Part shown: positions 34,224 through 43,773 of the stretch, piece by piece
Layout of the letters: the number at the start of each line of letters is the position of its first letter
Position numbering within the stretch: position 1 is the stretch's first letter
Notes under the pieces: model-generated
Told to the model about the DNA's origin: nothing
Seen by the model: the letters and a program-made list of their open reading frames with translations, nothing else
Databases searched by the model: none
Program-made: the position numbers and the translations under genes
Assembly (NCBI GenBank): GCA_041690355.1
Contig: JAWLHK010000019.1
Coordinates: 20,123-84,122 of the forward strand
Reading direction: 5' to 3'
Source of the DNA: JAWLHK01 sp041690355 [NCBI: bacterium]
GTDB lineage: Bacteria > J088 > JAWLBW01
Length of the DNA: 64,000 nucleotides

Positions 34224-35552
34224 CTACTCGTCGGGCAGCAGGCCGCGCTCGCGCATGGCCTTGAGGCGCCGATAAAGCGTCTTGGGATCGATGCCGAGCA
34301 GCTCGGCGGCCTTCGCCTTGTTCCCCTCGACCATGCGCAACACGCGCAGGATATGCGCTTCGATAACCGTCTCCAGCTCGAGCGCATCCGAAGACGGATC
34401 GGCCCCGGTCGGGGCGGGAGCCTCCCAGCCGGCCCGCCCCGAAAGCGCAAGGGACAGATGCGCCTCGGCGACTTCGTGGTGACGGCCCGCAAAGGCGATC
34501 GCGCGCTGGAGCGCCAGCATCAGCTCCCTGACGTTTCCGGGCCAGCCCCAGCCCAGCAGGCGCGCTTCGGCCGCCGGCGTCAGGCGCTTACCCGCCTGCG
34601 TGACCTTCTCGCGCGCGAAGTGAAGAACGTCTTCGGGCCGCTCGCGCAGCGGAGGGATCACGATGCGGAATCCGTTCAGGCGGAAGTAGAGGTCGGAGCG
34701 AAAGGTGCGCGCGACGATCCGCTCCCCCAGGTCGGCGTTCGTGGCACTCAGGACCCGTACGTCGGCGTGCAGCGGCCGGGCGCTTCCGACCCGGTAGTAC
34801 TCTCCCGAATCGAGAAAGCGCAGGAGCTTCGCCTGCGCGGCCGCCGACAGGTCGCCGACTTCATCGAGAAAAATCGTTCCGCGGTCGGCCGCCTCGAGAT
34901 AGCCCGCCTTCGACTTTTCGGCACCCGTGAAGGCCCCGCGCTCGAAACCGAAGAACTCACTTTCGAACAGTGCCTCGGGGATGGCCGCGCAGTTGATGGC
35001 GACAAACGGCCTCTGGCTGCGCGGCGACGCTGCATGCAGAAAGCGCGCGAACCAGTCTTTTCCCACGCCGCTTTCACCCTGAATGAGCAGCGGGAGATCG
35101 GTATCGGCCAACGGGGCGACCTGCGCGGCAAGCCTGCGCAGATTCGGCGGGAGCAGGTCGAAGGTCTCGACCGGAACGGTCAGTTCGGTCTCGATTCCCC
35201 TCCGCCCGGCCGCAGCGCGGATGAGCGACTCGAGGCGCTCGAGCCCCGCCGGCTTCGTGATGAAATCGGTGACCCCCAGGCGCATGGCTTCGACGGCATC
35301 GGCTATCGTCCCGTGCCCGGTGAGCACGAAGACCTCGGGCGGATTCGCCTGCGACTTCAGGTCCCCCAGCAGCTCCAGGCCACTCCCGTCGGGCAGACGC
35401 AGGTCGAGGATGACGACGTCGAATGTGTCCTCGCCCAGAGCCTGCCGCGCTTCGGCAACGGATTCGACGGCGCGTTTGCCCCATGCGCCGGGGAGCTCAT
35501 TGATGAGAATCTCGGAAAAATTCCGTTCATCATCAACGATAAGCACGTGCAT
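34224..35552 (-). CDS. NtrC-family sigma-54-dependent response regulator
   Basis: A 442-residue enhancer-binding protein. The receiver domain (1-120) has DD at 7-8, the phosphoacceptor Asp50 and Lys100. The AAA+ domain (about 132-365) has Walker A GESGVGKD (159-166), the sigma-54 contact loop GAFTGA (206-211) and Walker B GTIFLDE (226-232). A Fis-type helix-turn-helix closes the protein (NKAKAAELLGIDPKTLYRRL). When phosphorylated it should open sigma-54 promoters; two lie just upstream of its own operon, at 37000-37015 and 37026-37041. Its ATG overlaps the kinase stop by 1 nt (TGATG), so the two are a cognate pair. Confidence 0.93.
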   Translation of the reverse strand: MHVLIVDDERNFSEILINELPGAWGKRAVESVAEARQALGEDTFDVVILDLRLPDGSGLELLGDLKSQANPPEVFVLTGHGTIADAVEAMRLGVTDFITKPAGLERLESLIRAAAGRRGIETELTVPVETFDLLPPNLRRLAAQVAPLADTDLPLLIQGESGVGKDWFARFLHAASPRSQRPFVAINCAAIPEALFESEFFGFERGAFTGAEKSKAGYLEAADRGTIFLDEVGDLSAAAQAKLLRFLDSGEYYRVGSARPLHADVRVLSATNADLGERIVARTFRSDLYFRLNGFRIVIPPLRERPEDVLHFAREKVTQAGKRLTPAAEARLLGWGWPGNVRELMLALQRAIAFAGRHHEVAEAHLSLALSGRAGWEAPAPTGADPSSDALELETVIEAHILRVLRMVEGNKAKAAELLGIDPKTLYRRLKAMRERGLLPDE

Positions 35553-36889
35553 CAGGCATCCATCGCAGAGGACGACTGCGCCAATGCGAATCGAACGTAA
35601 AACCAGGTCACATCCCCCTCCCGTGCGTGCCAGATCTCGCCACGCGCCATCTCCACGATCGTCCTGGATAGAGCAAGTCCGAGCCCCAGGCCCCTGCTCC
35701 GGCCGGAGACGAACGGCTGAAAGATGCTCTCGCCGAGGTGACCCGGGATCGGCGGCCCTTCGTTACCGACGCCGACCACGACGTGGCCGTCTTCAGACCG
35801 GACCGATATCCGGATGTCGCTCTCTTCAGGCGAGGCCTGGATCGCGTTTTCAACCAGGTTGCGGAACAGACGGTGCAGGTCGTCTGCGTTTCCGCTTACA
35901 AAGACATCGTCGGGCACATCCATCCGGAACATGCGCCAGGCCTTCAGGTACCGCAGCGGGAGTGCGCGCAGGAGAAGCGCGAGGTTCACGTCGTCGACCC
36001 CGCGCTGCGGGCGGCGCCCGAAATCGAGCAGCGTATGCGTCAGATTCATGCAGCGGTTGATTTCTTCGTGAATCATCTCGACGTAACGTAAACTCTGCGG
36101 ATTACCCTGCAGCCGCCTGGCGAGGGCGTCTGCGGCCGACCACATGACCTCGAGCGGGTTGTTGATTTCGTGCGCCAGTCCAAGGCTTACCTCACCCACG
36201 CCTGCAAGTCTCGCATTGCGCAGGGAGGCGATGTCGGCCTCGCGCTCGGTGGTCTTCTCCCATCGTGTGATGATGAAAGCCTCGCGCTCGTCTGACTCAC
36301 GCACCCTGAACAGGCGGACCTGGCCGTAGCGTTCGCAGCCCCCCGCACCGGTGATGGCAGTATACCAACGCGAACTTTCGAGCGACTCGGGAAGCGCGCT
36401 TCGAAACGTCTGCTCACCGCCGATATGCTCGAGCGGAAAAGGCTTACCCGCGAACTCTTCGGGTGTACCGCCCAGTGCGGTGGCCCCCGTGCGGTTGAGC
36501 CGTACGATGCGGAGCCCCTCATCGACGAGAAAGATTTCGACGGCCAGGCGGTCGACGACGAACTCCCATTCCTTTTTGGCCCGCTGTACGGCGTCGACGA
36601 TGTCGATGCAGGGGAGCGACTCCGGAAGCAGCGCGCGCAGGGTTCTGGCCACCGTCTGACGTACGACCGCATCGTCGGCGGTCAGGACGATCCGCTGGTT
36701 GCGACCCGGAACGCTGACTTCGTCCTGATTCGCCGCCAGGTCTCCGCTGTCGAGCGGCAGCAGCGAAAAGGCCACCTCGGGAAACGCCGCCTGCAGCCTC
36801 TCGAGCCGCAGGCTCGCCAACCCGAAGATGCTGCACCGGTTCGCGAGCTGTTCATTGTTCGGAATCTTTACAAACGCGGTCAAGGGCAT
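35552..36889 (-). CDS. Soluble PAS histidine kinase, partner of the NtrC-type regulator
   Basis: A 445-residue kinase with no membrane segments, so it senses a cytoplasmic signal. Residues 1-100 are a unique N-terminal region and 112-215 a PAS domain (IFLVDEGLRIVRLNRTGA). HisKA has His240 in LAHEINNPLE, the NtrB-like form. The ATPase domain carries LVENAIQASPE, VGNEGPPIP and RGLGLGLALSRTI. GGAG precedes the ATG by 7 nt. The gene is preceded at about 100 nt by a sigma-54 promoter match on its own strand, suggesting that the pair activates itself. Confidence 0.9.
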   Translation of the reverse strand: MPLTAFVKIPNNEQLANRCSIFGLASLRLERLQAAFPEVAFSLLPLDSGDLAANQDEVSVPGRNQRIVLTADDAVVRQTVARTLRALLPESLPCIDIVDAVQRAKKEWEFVVDRLAVEIFLVDEGLRIVRLNRTGATALGGTPEEFAGKPFPLEHIGGEQTFRSALPESLESSRWYTAITGAGGCERYGQVRLFRVRESDEREAFIITRWEKTTEREADIASLRNARLAGVGEVSLGLAHEINNPLEVMWSAADALARRLQGNPQSLRYVEMIHEEINRCMNLTHTLLDFGRRPQRGVDDVNLALLLRALPLRYLKAWRMFRMDVPDDVFVSGNADDLHRLFRNLVENAIQASPEESDIRISVRSEDGHVVVGVGNEGPPIPGHLGESIFQPFVSGRSRGLGLGLALSRTIVEMARGEIWHAREGDVTWFYVRFALAQSSSAMDA

Positions 36890-36955
36890 CGGTCATCTCC
36901 GGAACGAGTCGGGCATATCTCCCTTTTCAAGGCGGGGCAGCATGGCAAAATTCCC

Positions 36956-36967
36956 GACAAAATTGTC
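36956..36967. promoter_or_regulatory. Inverted repeat, candidate activator site
   Basis: GACAA-AA-TTGTC, centred about 90 bp upstream of the predicted start of the plus-strand sigma-54 promoter. This is a usual distance for an NtrC-type activator site, but the repeat is short. Confidence 0.3.
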
Positions 36968-36999
36968 TCCTCGCCTACTATGCGCACCCCGCTGTACGT

Positions 37000-37015
37000 A
37001 GCAAGAACAGTGCCT
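37000..37015 (-). promoter_or_regulatory. Sigma-54 promoter toward the kinase/NtrC operon
   Basis: On the minus strand AGGCACTGTTCTTGCT matches TGGCACG-N4-TTGCW except at positions 1 and 7. The GG and GC elements are 10 bp apart. The predicted start near 36989 gives a leader of about 100 nt to the kinase ATG. Confidence 0.65.
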
Positions 37016-37025
37016 GCAAAAACGC

Positions 37026-37041
37026 TGGCATCCTTCTTGCT
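37026..37041 (+). promoter_or_regulatory. Sigma-54 promoter toward the chemosensory operon
   Basis: TGGCATCCTTCTTGCT matches TGGCACG-N4-TTGCW except at positions 6 and 7, with GG (37027-37028) and GC (37039-37040) 10 bp apart. The predicted start near 37052 leaves a leader of about 66 nt before the first gene at 37118. It lies 10 bp from the divergent sigma-54 match. Confidence 0.65.
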
Positions 37042-37087
37042 TTTGGGTCGGCTGCTTCCGGGAGAAGTTCGCCCGATCGCAGTGTCG

Positions 37088-37105
37088 GGCCACCACGCGG
37101 TGGCC
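37088..37105. promoter_or_regulatory. Palindrome, candidate NtrC-type activator site or RNA hairpin
   Basis: A perfect 7-bp inverted repeat, GGCCACC-ACGC-GGTGGCC. It is centred about 107 bp upstream of the predicted start of the kinase operon, ideal for an enhancer site. It is also in the leader of the chemosensory operon, a few bases before the GAGGTG ribosome-binding site, where it could fold in RNA. Confidence 0.45.
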
Positions 37106-37117
37106 ATGAGGTGTGTT

Positions 37118-37480
37118 ATGCGGAAAGTCTTGATGATCGACGACTCGAAGACGGTCGTCACCGGCGTGAGCGCTGCGCTGAAGAAAGAAGGGTTCGAGGT
37201 CATGGCCCCCGAGCGCTTCGTCGACATCCACACCATGATCCGGGCCCACAGGCCTGAAATCATCATCCTCGACCTCAACATGCCGACCCTCTCCGGCGAA
37301 CAGATCGGGCGCTTTCTGCGCAAGCACGAATTTACGGGTCGCATCATTATCTACTCCGGCGAACCTGCAGACAAGCTGGCAGCGGCAGCCCAGAACATCG
37401 GTGCGGCCGGATGGGTGTCGAAGGACCAGCCGCTCGGCGACCTTCTCGGCGTCGTTCGCGGACAACCGCTGGCGGTCTGA
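37118..37480 (+). CDS. CheY-like single-domain response regulator
   Basis: A 120-residue stand-alone receiver: DD at 8-9, phosphoacceptor Asp52 in IIILDLNMP, Ser80 and Lys102 (WVSKDQ). There is no output domain. It opens the chemosensory operon and is the likely target of the CheA encoded at 41651-43771. The frame is open far upstream, but the ATG at 37118 has GAGGTG before it and begins exactly at the fold (MRKVLMIDDSK). In Wsp systems the corresponding output is the diguanylate cyclase WspR; here only the receiver is present, so its effect must be through protein contact. Confidence 0.87.
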   Translation: MRKVLMIDDSKTVVTGVSAALKKEGFEVMAPERFVDIHTMIRAHRPEIIILDLNMPTLSGEQIGRFLRKHEFTGRIIIYSGEPADKLAAAAQNIGAAGWVSKDQPLGDLLGVVRGQPLAV

Positions 37481-37482
37481 AC

Positions 37483-38037
37483 ATGCACGAGCGTTCAGAC
37501 ACTGCGGTTCTCGAGCGGCTGCGCGTTCTTGAGCGTGAGCTCCTTGCCCTGCGGCGCAGTCTGGGGGCTTCAGGCCAGTCTCTGCCCGCAGAGCCGTTCG
37601 ATGCCCTCACCCTCCAGGCCGGCGGAGTTCCCTGCGCCATCCCGGTCGCACGCGTGATCGAGGTCGCTCCCGTACCGTGGTGCCAGCCGGTTCCCGACGC
37701 GCCGGGCTGGCTCCTGGGCACCTTTCGATACGGACAGTTGTCGCTTCCCGCCATCGATCTGCCGCACCGCCTCGGGGCGCCGCGGACGGCCGTGCGCGCC
37801 GCGCACCTGCTCGCCATCGTCGGCAACGGCACGCGCGCCGAAGCCGGCCTTCTGTTCGAGACCGTCGGCGACATCGTGCACATCGTGCCTGAATCGGTCG
37901 CCCCTGTGGCCGACAACGTACCGCAGGCGCCGTTTCTACTGGGCACAATCCCTGAACAGCATGCCACCCGGCTCCTGCTCTCGGTCGACCGGCTGTGTCG
38001 CGATGCGATTTTCGACGAGTCGCCCGATGAAGTCTGA
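37483..38037 (+). CDS. cheW: CheW-like coupling protein
   Basis: A 184-residue protein. A short coiled coil (about 5-30, TAVLERLRVLERELLALRRS) precedes a CheW SH3-like domain. The domain has FDALTLQAGGVPCAIPVARV, GWLLGTFRYGQLSLPAIDL and a C-terminal LLLSVDRL. CheW proteins hold chemoreceptors and CheA together in the signalling array. Two bases separate it from the CheY-like gene, and its stop overlaps the cheR start by 11 nt. It corresponds in position to WspB. Confidence 0.85.
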   Translation: MHERSDTAVLERLRVLERELLALRRSLGASGQSLPAEPFDALTLQAGGVPCAIPVARVIEVAPVPWCQPVPDAPGWLLGTFRYGQLSLPAIDLPHRLGAPRTAVRAAHLLAIVGNGTRAEAGLLFETVGDIVHIVPESVAPVADNVPQAPFLLGTIPEQHATRLLLSVDRLCRDAIFDESPDEV

Positions 38038-39232
38038 CCGCTTCTCTGCCGCCATCGACAAAATCTACGCCCAGACCGGCATCATCGTGGCCGATCACCG
38101 CATGGATCAGGTGCGGCAGGCCATGGCGGCGCTCGGCGGCGGAAGTCCCGAAGAGGGGGCGCGACGCTATCTTGCCGACGATCCGGATGCAGAGCGACAC
38201 GTCATGGCCGCCGTTACCGTCGGCGAAACCTACTTCTTCCGGGACGCGGGCCACTTCGAGCGCCTCGCCATCTTTGCCCGCGAGCGCGCGGCCGCGGGAC
38301 GCCCGTGCCGCGTTCTGAGCGCCGGCGCGTCCAGCGGCGAAGAAGCCTGGTCTGCGGCGGCAGTGCTCGCCTCGACCTATGTGCGCGAGACGGCGGGAAC
38401 CGAGGTCGTGGCCTGGGAGCTGGACCAATACCGAGTTTCAACGGCCTTACGGGGGCGCTACTCTGCCTGGTCGGCGCGAAAAGGGTTTGCCGGCTACGCG
38501 CGCTTCTTCCGCGTGCAGCGCGACGCCGTCGAGGTCAGTCCCGCTTTGCGGCCCTATGTCCGCTTCGAAAAGATCAATCTGATTACTCCGCCTCAGGGCT
38601 GTCGTTTCGACGCGATATTCTTTCGTAACGTCTCCATCTACTGGTCGCTCGAAACGACAGCCGCTGTTCTGAACGGACTTCTCGCCATGCTGGAGCCCGA
38701 TGGCCTCTTCTTTCCCGGACCCAGCGACCAGGTGCCGCTTGACCGGGCCGAGTGGACGAGCGACTTCTTCTCCGGCGCGCGGGTCTACCGGCGTCACCGC
38801 GACCGGCAGGCGCCCACGGCAAAGGCGGCCGCAGAGACGCTGCGCCCACCGCGGTATGCCACGCCGGCGGTATCCCCCCGGATGTCCGAACCGGCGACGG
38901 TGCGCCATCCCGAGCGCCCGACCGTCGACGCGATTCTTGAAAAGGTACGGGCCACGGCGGATCGCGGCGAGTACGCCGCGGCGCTCGCGCTCCTGGGCGC
39001 CATCGGAAACACGCACGATCCGCGCGTGGCCATGTGGCAGGGCATTCTGCTTCTCAGTCTCGAACGCCCGCTCGAAGCCGTCTCTGCATTCCAGCGCTGG
39101 TGCTACTGGGACCCGAAGAATCACGACTGCCACCGGTGGCTGGCCGTGGCCTACGAAACCGCCGGCCGATCCGAAGACGCGCTGCGCGAACGCAGGGTCG
39201 CGAGCGAGATGGAGATGAGCCATGAGTGTTGA
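38027..39232 (+). CDS. cheR: CheR chemoreceptor methyltransferase with TPR domain (WspC-like)
   Basis: A 401-residue enzyme that methylates receptor glutamates using S-adenosylmethionine. Key segments: VGETYFFRDAGHFERL, the SAM loop LSAGASSGEEAWSAA (about 98-112), ELDQYRVSTALRGRYS and DAIFFRNVSIYWS. The usual cysteine and proline of the motif (CSTGEEPYS) are replaced by Ala and Ala, a divergence worth noting. The C-terminal part from about 300 holds TPR-like helices (YAAALALLGAIG; PLEAVSAFQRWCYWD), the layout seen in WspC and FrzF-type CheR. The ATG at 38027 is inside the preceding gene; the frame further upstream is a shadow of cheW. Confidence 0.88.
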   Translation: MKSDRFSAAIDKIYAQTGIIVADHRMDQVRQAMAALGGGSPEEGARRYLADDPDAERHVMAAVTVGETYFFRDAGHFERLAIFARERAAAGRPCRVLSAGASSGEEAWSAAAVLASTYVRETAGTEVVAWELDQYRVSTALRGRYSAWSARKGFAGYARFFRVQRDAVEVSPALRPYVRFEKINLITPPQGCRFDAIFFRNVSIYWSLETTAAVLNGLLAMLEPDGLFFPGPSDQVPLDRAEWTSDFFSGARVYRRHRDRQAPTAKAAAETLRPPRYATPAVSPRMSEPATVRHPERPTVDAILEKVRATADRGEYAAALALLGAIGNTHDPRVAMWQGILLLSLERPLEAVSAFQRWCYWDPKNHDCHRWLAVAYETAGRSEDALRERRVASEMEMSHEC

Positions 39233-39788
39233 TTTCGAAGAGCTGAAGCGCCGAACGTCGGCGTCGCTCACGCAGGCCGAACCCGAAGGGGCCCGGCTCG
39301 AAAGCCTCCTGCGCGAACGGTCGGCCGGCCTGGCCGCACGCGAGCAGACGATCACGCACCGTGCGATTCACGCCGACGTCGTCGTCGTGCGCCGCGGGTC
39401 GGTCCTGCTCGCCTTTCCGGTCGCGGTGCTGCAGGAGATCCGCAGCGTCGAGTGCGTACTCGTCTCGCACGCGACGGCGTGGATTCCTGCCTTCTTCCAG
39501 GTGCGCGGGCGCATCGGTACACTCTGCGACCTGCAGCCCTTCTTCGGCACTTCGGTCGCCGAGCCGATCAGCCGGGCGACCGTCGCCATGGTCGATTTCG
39601 AAGGGCGTGTTCTGGGGGTCCGCGTCGACGAAGTCATCGGCCCGCGCATCATCTACGAGGATGAATGCACCGAAGGCCTCCAGGGACGTGAAGTCCCTTT
39701 TCTGAGCGCCGTCACGCGCGATCTGGTTCTGGTTATCGACCCGCTGCGCCTGTTTCAACGGCCGGAGCTGGTTCTTGAGTTTTCCTGA
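39222..39788 (+). CDS. cheW: Second CheW-like protein (WspD-like)
   Basis: A 188-residue coupling protein with an N-terminal helical extension of about 50 residues (ELKRRTSASLTQAEPEGARL, LLRERSAGLA) before the CheW domain (VVVVRRGSVLLAFPVAVLQEI; IPAFFQVRGRIGTLCDLQPF; LVLVIDPLRLF). In the Wsp system the second CheW (WspD) likewise has an N-terminal extension. The start lies 11 nt inside cheR, so translation is coupled. The pairing of two different CheWs suggests two contact roles in one array. Confidence 0.83.
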   Translation: MSVDFEELKRRTSASLTQAEPEGARLESLLRERSAGLAAREQTITHRAIHADVVVVRRGSVLLAFPVAVLQEIRSVECVLVSHATAWIPAFFQVRGRIGTLCDLQPFFGTSVAEPISRATVAMVDFEGRVLGVRVDEVIGPRIIYEDECTEGLQGREVPFLSAVTRDLVLVIDPLRLFQRPELVLEFS

Positions 39789-39806
39789 TTCGAAAGTGGT
39801 GTCAAC

Positions 39807-41654
39807 ATGGTCAATCGTCTGAGTATCGGTCAGAAGCTGCTCATCATGCTCGTTGCCCCCGTGCTGGGGCTCGTCTTCTTCGCCGTCAACGGCATTCTGG
39901 AGAAGAGCGCCGTCGTCGCCGAGATGGAGCTGCTCGACGAGCTGGCGGGTCTCGCCGTGCGTGCGAGCACGCTGACGCACGAGTTGCAGAAGGAACGCGG
40001 CATGACGGCCGGCTTCATCGGGTCGCAGGGCGCCAAGTTCGCGTCTGAGCTCCTGGCGCAGCGCGGAGAGACCGATAAGGCGCTGATGGAGTTCACCAAA
40101 CAGGCTGCGAACGAATCGTTCCACGCCCTCGGTGCAGAGTTCCTGCGGCAGCGCGACCTTGCTCTCGAAGATCTGCGGAAACTGCAGTCGGTGCGCGATC
40201 GCGCGAGTTCTCTCCAGAGCCGCGCCAGTGAAGCGATTGCCGCCTATACGCACACCAATACTATCCTCATCCAGCTCGTGGGGCAGATCGCCAACAACAT
40301 GAGCGATTCGGAAGCCGCGCGCCGCATCATCGCCTACGAAAGCTTTCTCATGGTCAAGGAACGCGTCGGTATCGAGCGAGCGCTGCTGAACAGCGCCTTT
40401 GCATTCGGACGCTTTCCGAGCCTCGAACAGTTTCGCGCCTTCGTGAGCATCGTTGCCGCGCAGGGAGCAATCAAGGAAATCTTCGACGGGCACGCCACCG
40501 AGGCGCAGGTCAGCCTCCTGCGCAGCCGGTATACCGGCGACGCCGCGGCCGAGCTTCTCAAATACCGGGACCAGGGCTTCGAAAGCAACGGTACGGGAAA
40601 GCTCACCGCCGACGCCGAAACCTGGTTCCGCACGGCTACCAACTTCATCGACGGACTTCGCGACGTAGAGGATCGTATCGGCGTCGATCTGGTCGCCTAC
40701 GCGGCAAGCCGGCGCGCCGAGGCCCAGCAGGCGCTGTACTTCTTTGCCATCATCGCCGTGGTGGCCATCGTGCTCGCCGTCGTTCTGGCGCAGATCCTGG
40801 GGCGCAGCGTGAGCCTCCCCCTGACCAAAGCGGCCGAATCGGCACGGGAGATCGCGCACCAGATCGTTTCGACCACCAAGCAGCAGAGCGCCAGCGCAAA
40901 CGAGACCGCAACGGCCGTGAGCCAGACGACGACGACCGTCGACGAAATCCGCCAGACTTCGCATGTCGCCTCGGATCGCAGCAAGGCCGTGACCGAAACG
41001 GCCCGCCGCAGCGTGGCCGGCGCCACGCAGGCCATGCAGGCGATTTCGCAGGGGGTCGACGCCATGCAGCGCATCCGCGCCGAAGTCGAAGGGATCGCGC
41101 GTAACATCCTCGACCTGAGCGAAAAGAACATCCAGATCGGCGAAATCGTGCAGAGCGTCAATGCCATCGCAGAACAGTCGAATCTGCTTGCCGTCAACGC
41201 CTCCATCGAGGCCGCCAAGGCCGGCGAGCACGGCAAGGGCTTCTCGGTCGTGGCGGGCGAGGTCAAGGCGCTGGCCGGACAGTCAAAAGAAGCGACCGGC
41301 CAGATTCGCGCCATCCTGGGAGAAATTCAGAAGTCGTCGAACGCGGCCGTCATGGTCACCGAGCAGGGAACCAAGCGGGTCGAAGAGGGGGTCAGCCTGA
41401 TCGAAGAGCTGGGCCAGGCCGTGCAGGAGCTCAGCCGGGTCATCGAAGAGAGCATGGACGCCGCCACCCAGATTGCCGCAACGGCGAACCAGCAGCTCGC
41501 CGGCATCGAGCAGATTACGGGCGCCATGCAGAACATCGAGCAGGCCACACGCGATAACGCGGCGGGCATCAACCAGCTCGAGCAGGCGGCGCAGCAGGTT
41601 CAGAGCGTGAGCGTGAAGCTCGGCGAGCTTGTCACCGGAAAGGCCGCTGCGTGA
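39807..41654 (+). CDS. Chemoreceptor with periplasmic NIT-type sensor
   Basis: A 615-residue methyl-accepting chemotaxis protein. Membrane helices at about 10-28 and 308-328 flank a 280-residue helical periplasmic domain resembling the nitrate/nitrite-sensing NIT family ([20 protein letters not shown]). After the second helix only about 18 HAMP-like residues ([19 protein letters not shown]) remain before the signalling coiled coil. The tip, about residues 444-490, is [20 protein letters not shown] and [20 protein letters not shown]. It ends without a CheR-tethering pentapeptide. The ligand may be nitrate, nitrite or something else. The cheA start overlaps its stop by 4 nt (GTGA). Confidence 0.88.
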   Translation: MVNRLSIGQKLLIMLVAPVLGLVFFAVNGILEKSAVVAEMELLDELAGLAVRASTLTHELQKERGMTAGFIGSQGAKFASELLAQRGETDKALMEFTKQAANESFHALGAEFLRQRDLALEDLRKLQSVRDRASSLQSRASEAIAAYTHTNTILIQLVGQIANNMSDSEAARRIIAYESFLMVKERVGIERALLNSAFAFGRFPSLEQFRAFVSIVAAQGAIKEIFDGHATEAQVSLLRSRYTGDAAAELLKYRDQGFESNGTGKLTADAETWFRTATNFIDGLRDVEDRIGVDLVAYAASRRAEAQQALYFFAIIAVVAIVLAVVLAQILGRSVSLPLTKAAESAREIAHQIVSTTKQQSASANETATAVSQTTTTVDEIRQTSHVASDRSKAVTETARRSVAGATQAMQAISQGVDAMQRIRAEVEGIARNILDLSEKNIQIGEIVQSVNAIAEQSNLLAVNASIEAAKAGEHGKGFSVVAGEVKALAGQSKEATGQIRAILGEIQKSSNAAVMVTEQGTKRVEEGVSLIEELGQAVQELSRVIEESMDAATQIAATANQQLAGIEQITGAMQNIEQATRDNAAGINQLEQAAQQVQSVSVKLGELVTGKAAA

Positions 41655-43771
41655 GTGATGACGAACTGCTGGCGGTATTTTCCGCCGAAGTAGACGAGCA
41701 GCTCGAGAGTCTGCGCACGGGGCTCGCGGGGGCGCCTGCCGAGTGGGACGTACAGCTCCTGTTCAGGCTCGCGCACAACGTGAAGGGGGCGGCGCGCATG
41801 GTGGGTGCGACCGCCGTCCGCGATGCCGCGCACACCCTCGAAGAGCTGCTTGCCGCCCTGCGCGACGGCGCGACGCGCACGCAGCGGCGCGCCGCGCTGG
41901 TGCGCGAAGGGGCGACCCTTCTCGCGCGCACCTTCGCGGCCATGCAGGAGCGCCGCGAGGCGCCGCAGATCGATGGTTACCGGCGGGCGGTCGAGGAGGC
42001 GCTGGCCGATGAGAATGCGACCGGAGAAGGTTTCGCCGAGTCTGCGACGGACCTTCCTTCCGAGACCCCGGCCCGGCAGACCGCGCTCCCGACGTCCGGC
42101 GAGGAGCCTGCCGGTCCCGCGAACGCCGACACGATACGCATCCGTCTCGATCGTCTCGAGGGGCTGCTCGACCTGGCGACCGAGTTCGATATCAGTACCT
42201 ACCGGGGGAATCTCGAGCGTGACCTGGCCGACCGGCTCGCCGCCGGCGTCGACGAGCTGCAACGTGAAATCCCCGAACTGCGCCGGCATCCGCTCATGAA
42301 GCGCCTGGCCGGACTCGCCCGCGACCTGCGGCGGAATCTCGGAGAAGACGCACACCACGGGAACCGACTGGCGGGACAGCTGCAGGGCGCCATCCGCTCG
42401 CTGCGCATGGTGCGGGTCGACAGCGCGCGCGCGCTGCTGGGCCGTGTCGTCGACGACGCCTGCGGCACCGCCGAACGCCAGGCCGGGTTCTTCATTCAGG
42501 GCGGCGATACCGAAATCGACCGCGTCGTGCTCGATTCGCTGCGTGACCCGCTCGTGCACCTGCTGCGTAATGCGGTCGCGCACGGCATCGAGGCGGCCGC
42601 AGACCGCGTCGCAGCCGGAAAACCCGCAGACGGCACAATCCGCCTCACGGCCCGGGCCGCCGGCGCGTGGGTCGAGCTGGCCGTCGTCGACGACGGCCGG
42701 GGCGTCGATCCCCGGGCTATCCGGGCCCGGCTGGTCGAACAGGGCATGCTGAAGCGCGCCGAGGCCGACGGCAAGGAACAGGGCGAGCTGGTCGAGTACC
42801 TGTTTCACCCCGGATTTTCGACGGCCCGCACGGTGAACGAGCTTGCCGGTCGCGGCGTGGGGCTCGATGTCGTGCGCAGCAACGTGCGCGCCATCGGCGG
42901 CGACGTCTCGGTGTCGAGCACGCCCGGCGGGGGAACGACTTTTCATCTGCGCGTGCCGCTCACCCGCCTGACGACCCGCGGCATCGTGGTTCGCCTGGGG
43001 GCACGCTGGTTCGTCGCGCCGGTCATGAACATGGAACGCACCCTGCTCGCTTCGCGCAAGCACCTGCAGCACGTCGAGGGCCAGCTCGTGCTCGAAGTCG
43101 ACGGCGTTCCGCTCCCGGCGACCCGTCTCGAATCGGTGCTCGACTGCAAATCCGACGGCGACGCGAACCGCCCGGCCATCGTCCTGTCCGAGGGGAGGCG
43201 CCGGGGGGCGTTTCTCGTCGACGAGGTGCTCGGCGAACGCGAGTTTCTCATGCAGCCGCTCCCCTGGAACATCAAGCGGCTGCGGGCGCACGCCGGCATG
43301 ACGGTGCTCGACGGCGGAGTCATCGCACCCATCCTGAATATCTCGGATCTTCTCGAAGCACCCGAGGGCCGAAGCACCGTTTCGGCCGACGAGCAGGTCA
43401 GCGAACGCCGGCGTCAGATCCTCGTCGCCGACGATTCGGTGACCAGCCGCACGCTGGAGAAGAACATCCTCGCGGCCGCCGGCTATGATATCCGCGTGGC
43501 GGTTGACGGCGAAGACGCGTGGAAACAGATCAGCGAGCGCATGCCCGACCTGGTCATCTCAGACGTCGAGATGCCCCGGCTCGACGGGCTCGGGCTCGTG
43601 AAGCGCATCCGTGCAGACCAGCGCACCAGCCGGCTTCCCGTCATCCTCGTAACGAGCCTGGGCAACGAGGAGCACCGCGCGGCCGGCGCGGCGGCGGGAG
43701 CCAGCGCCTACATCGTGAAGGGTGCGTTCGATCAGGACGAGCTGCTCCGCTCGGTCGCACGGCTTCTCTAG
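41651..43771 (+). CDS. cheA: CheA histidine kinase fused to a receiver domain (WspE-like)
   Basis: A 706-residue hybrid CheA. HPt domain 1-105 with His42 in [15 protein letters not shown]. The dimerisation region is at about 160-270, and the ATPase has [22 protein letters not shown] and [19 protein letters not shown] CheW-like regulatory domain spans about 425-570, and a C-terminal receiver carries Asp638 ([13 protein letters not shown]) and the lysine in IVKGAFD. No P2 domain is evident. Start GTG at 41651, coupled to the receptor gene. It autophosphorylates in response to the receptor and should pass phosphate to its own receiver, to CheB and to the CheY-like protein at 37118. Confidence 0.93.
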   Translation: MSDDELLAVFSAEVDEQLESLRTGLAGAPAEWDVQLLFRLAHNVKGAARMVGATAVRDAAHTLEELLAALRDGATRTQRRAALVREGATLLARTFAAMQERREAPQIDGYRRAVEEALADENATGEGFAESATDLPSETPARQTALPTSGEEPAGPANADTIRIRLDRLEGLLDLATEFDISTYRGNLERDLADRLAAGVDELQREIPELRRHPLMKRLAGLARDLRRNLGEDAHHGNRLAGQLQGAIRSLRMVRVDSARALLGRVVDDACGTAERQAGFFIQGGDTEIDRVVLDSLRDPLVHLLRNAVAHGIEAAADRVAAGKPADGTIRLTARAAGAWVELAVVDDGRGVDPRAIRARLVEQGMLKRAEADGKEQGELVEYLFHPGFSTARTVNELAGRGVGLDVVRSNVRAIGGDVSVSSTPGGGTTFHLRVPLTRLTTRGIVVRLGARWFVAPVMNMERTLLASRKHLQHVEGQLVLEVDGVPLPATRLESVLDCKSDGDANRPAIVLSEGRRRGAFLVDEVLGEREFLMQPLPWNIKRLRAHAGMTVLDGGVIAPILNISDLLEAPEGRSTVSADEQVSERRRQILVADDSVTSRTLEKNILAAAGYDIRVAVDGEDAWKQISERMPDLVISDVEMPRLDGLGLVKRIRADQRTSRLPVILVTSLGNEEHRAAGAAAGASAYIVKGAFDQDELLRSVARLL

Positions 43772-43773
43772 CC

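Noticed and set aside
36954-36981. Sigma-70-like CCGACA-16-TACTAT on the plus strand before the chemosensory operon
   Set aside because: The -35 is weak and the leader would be 130 nt. The sigma-54 match at 37026-37041 is far better and fits the neighbouring regulator.
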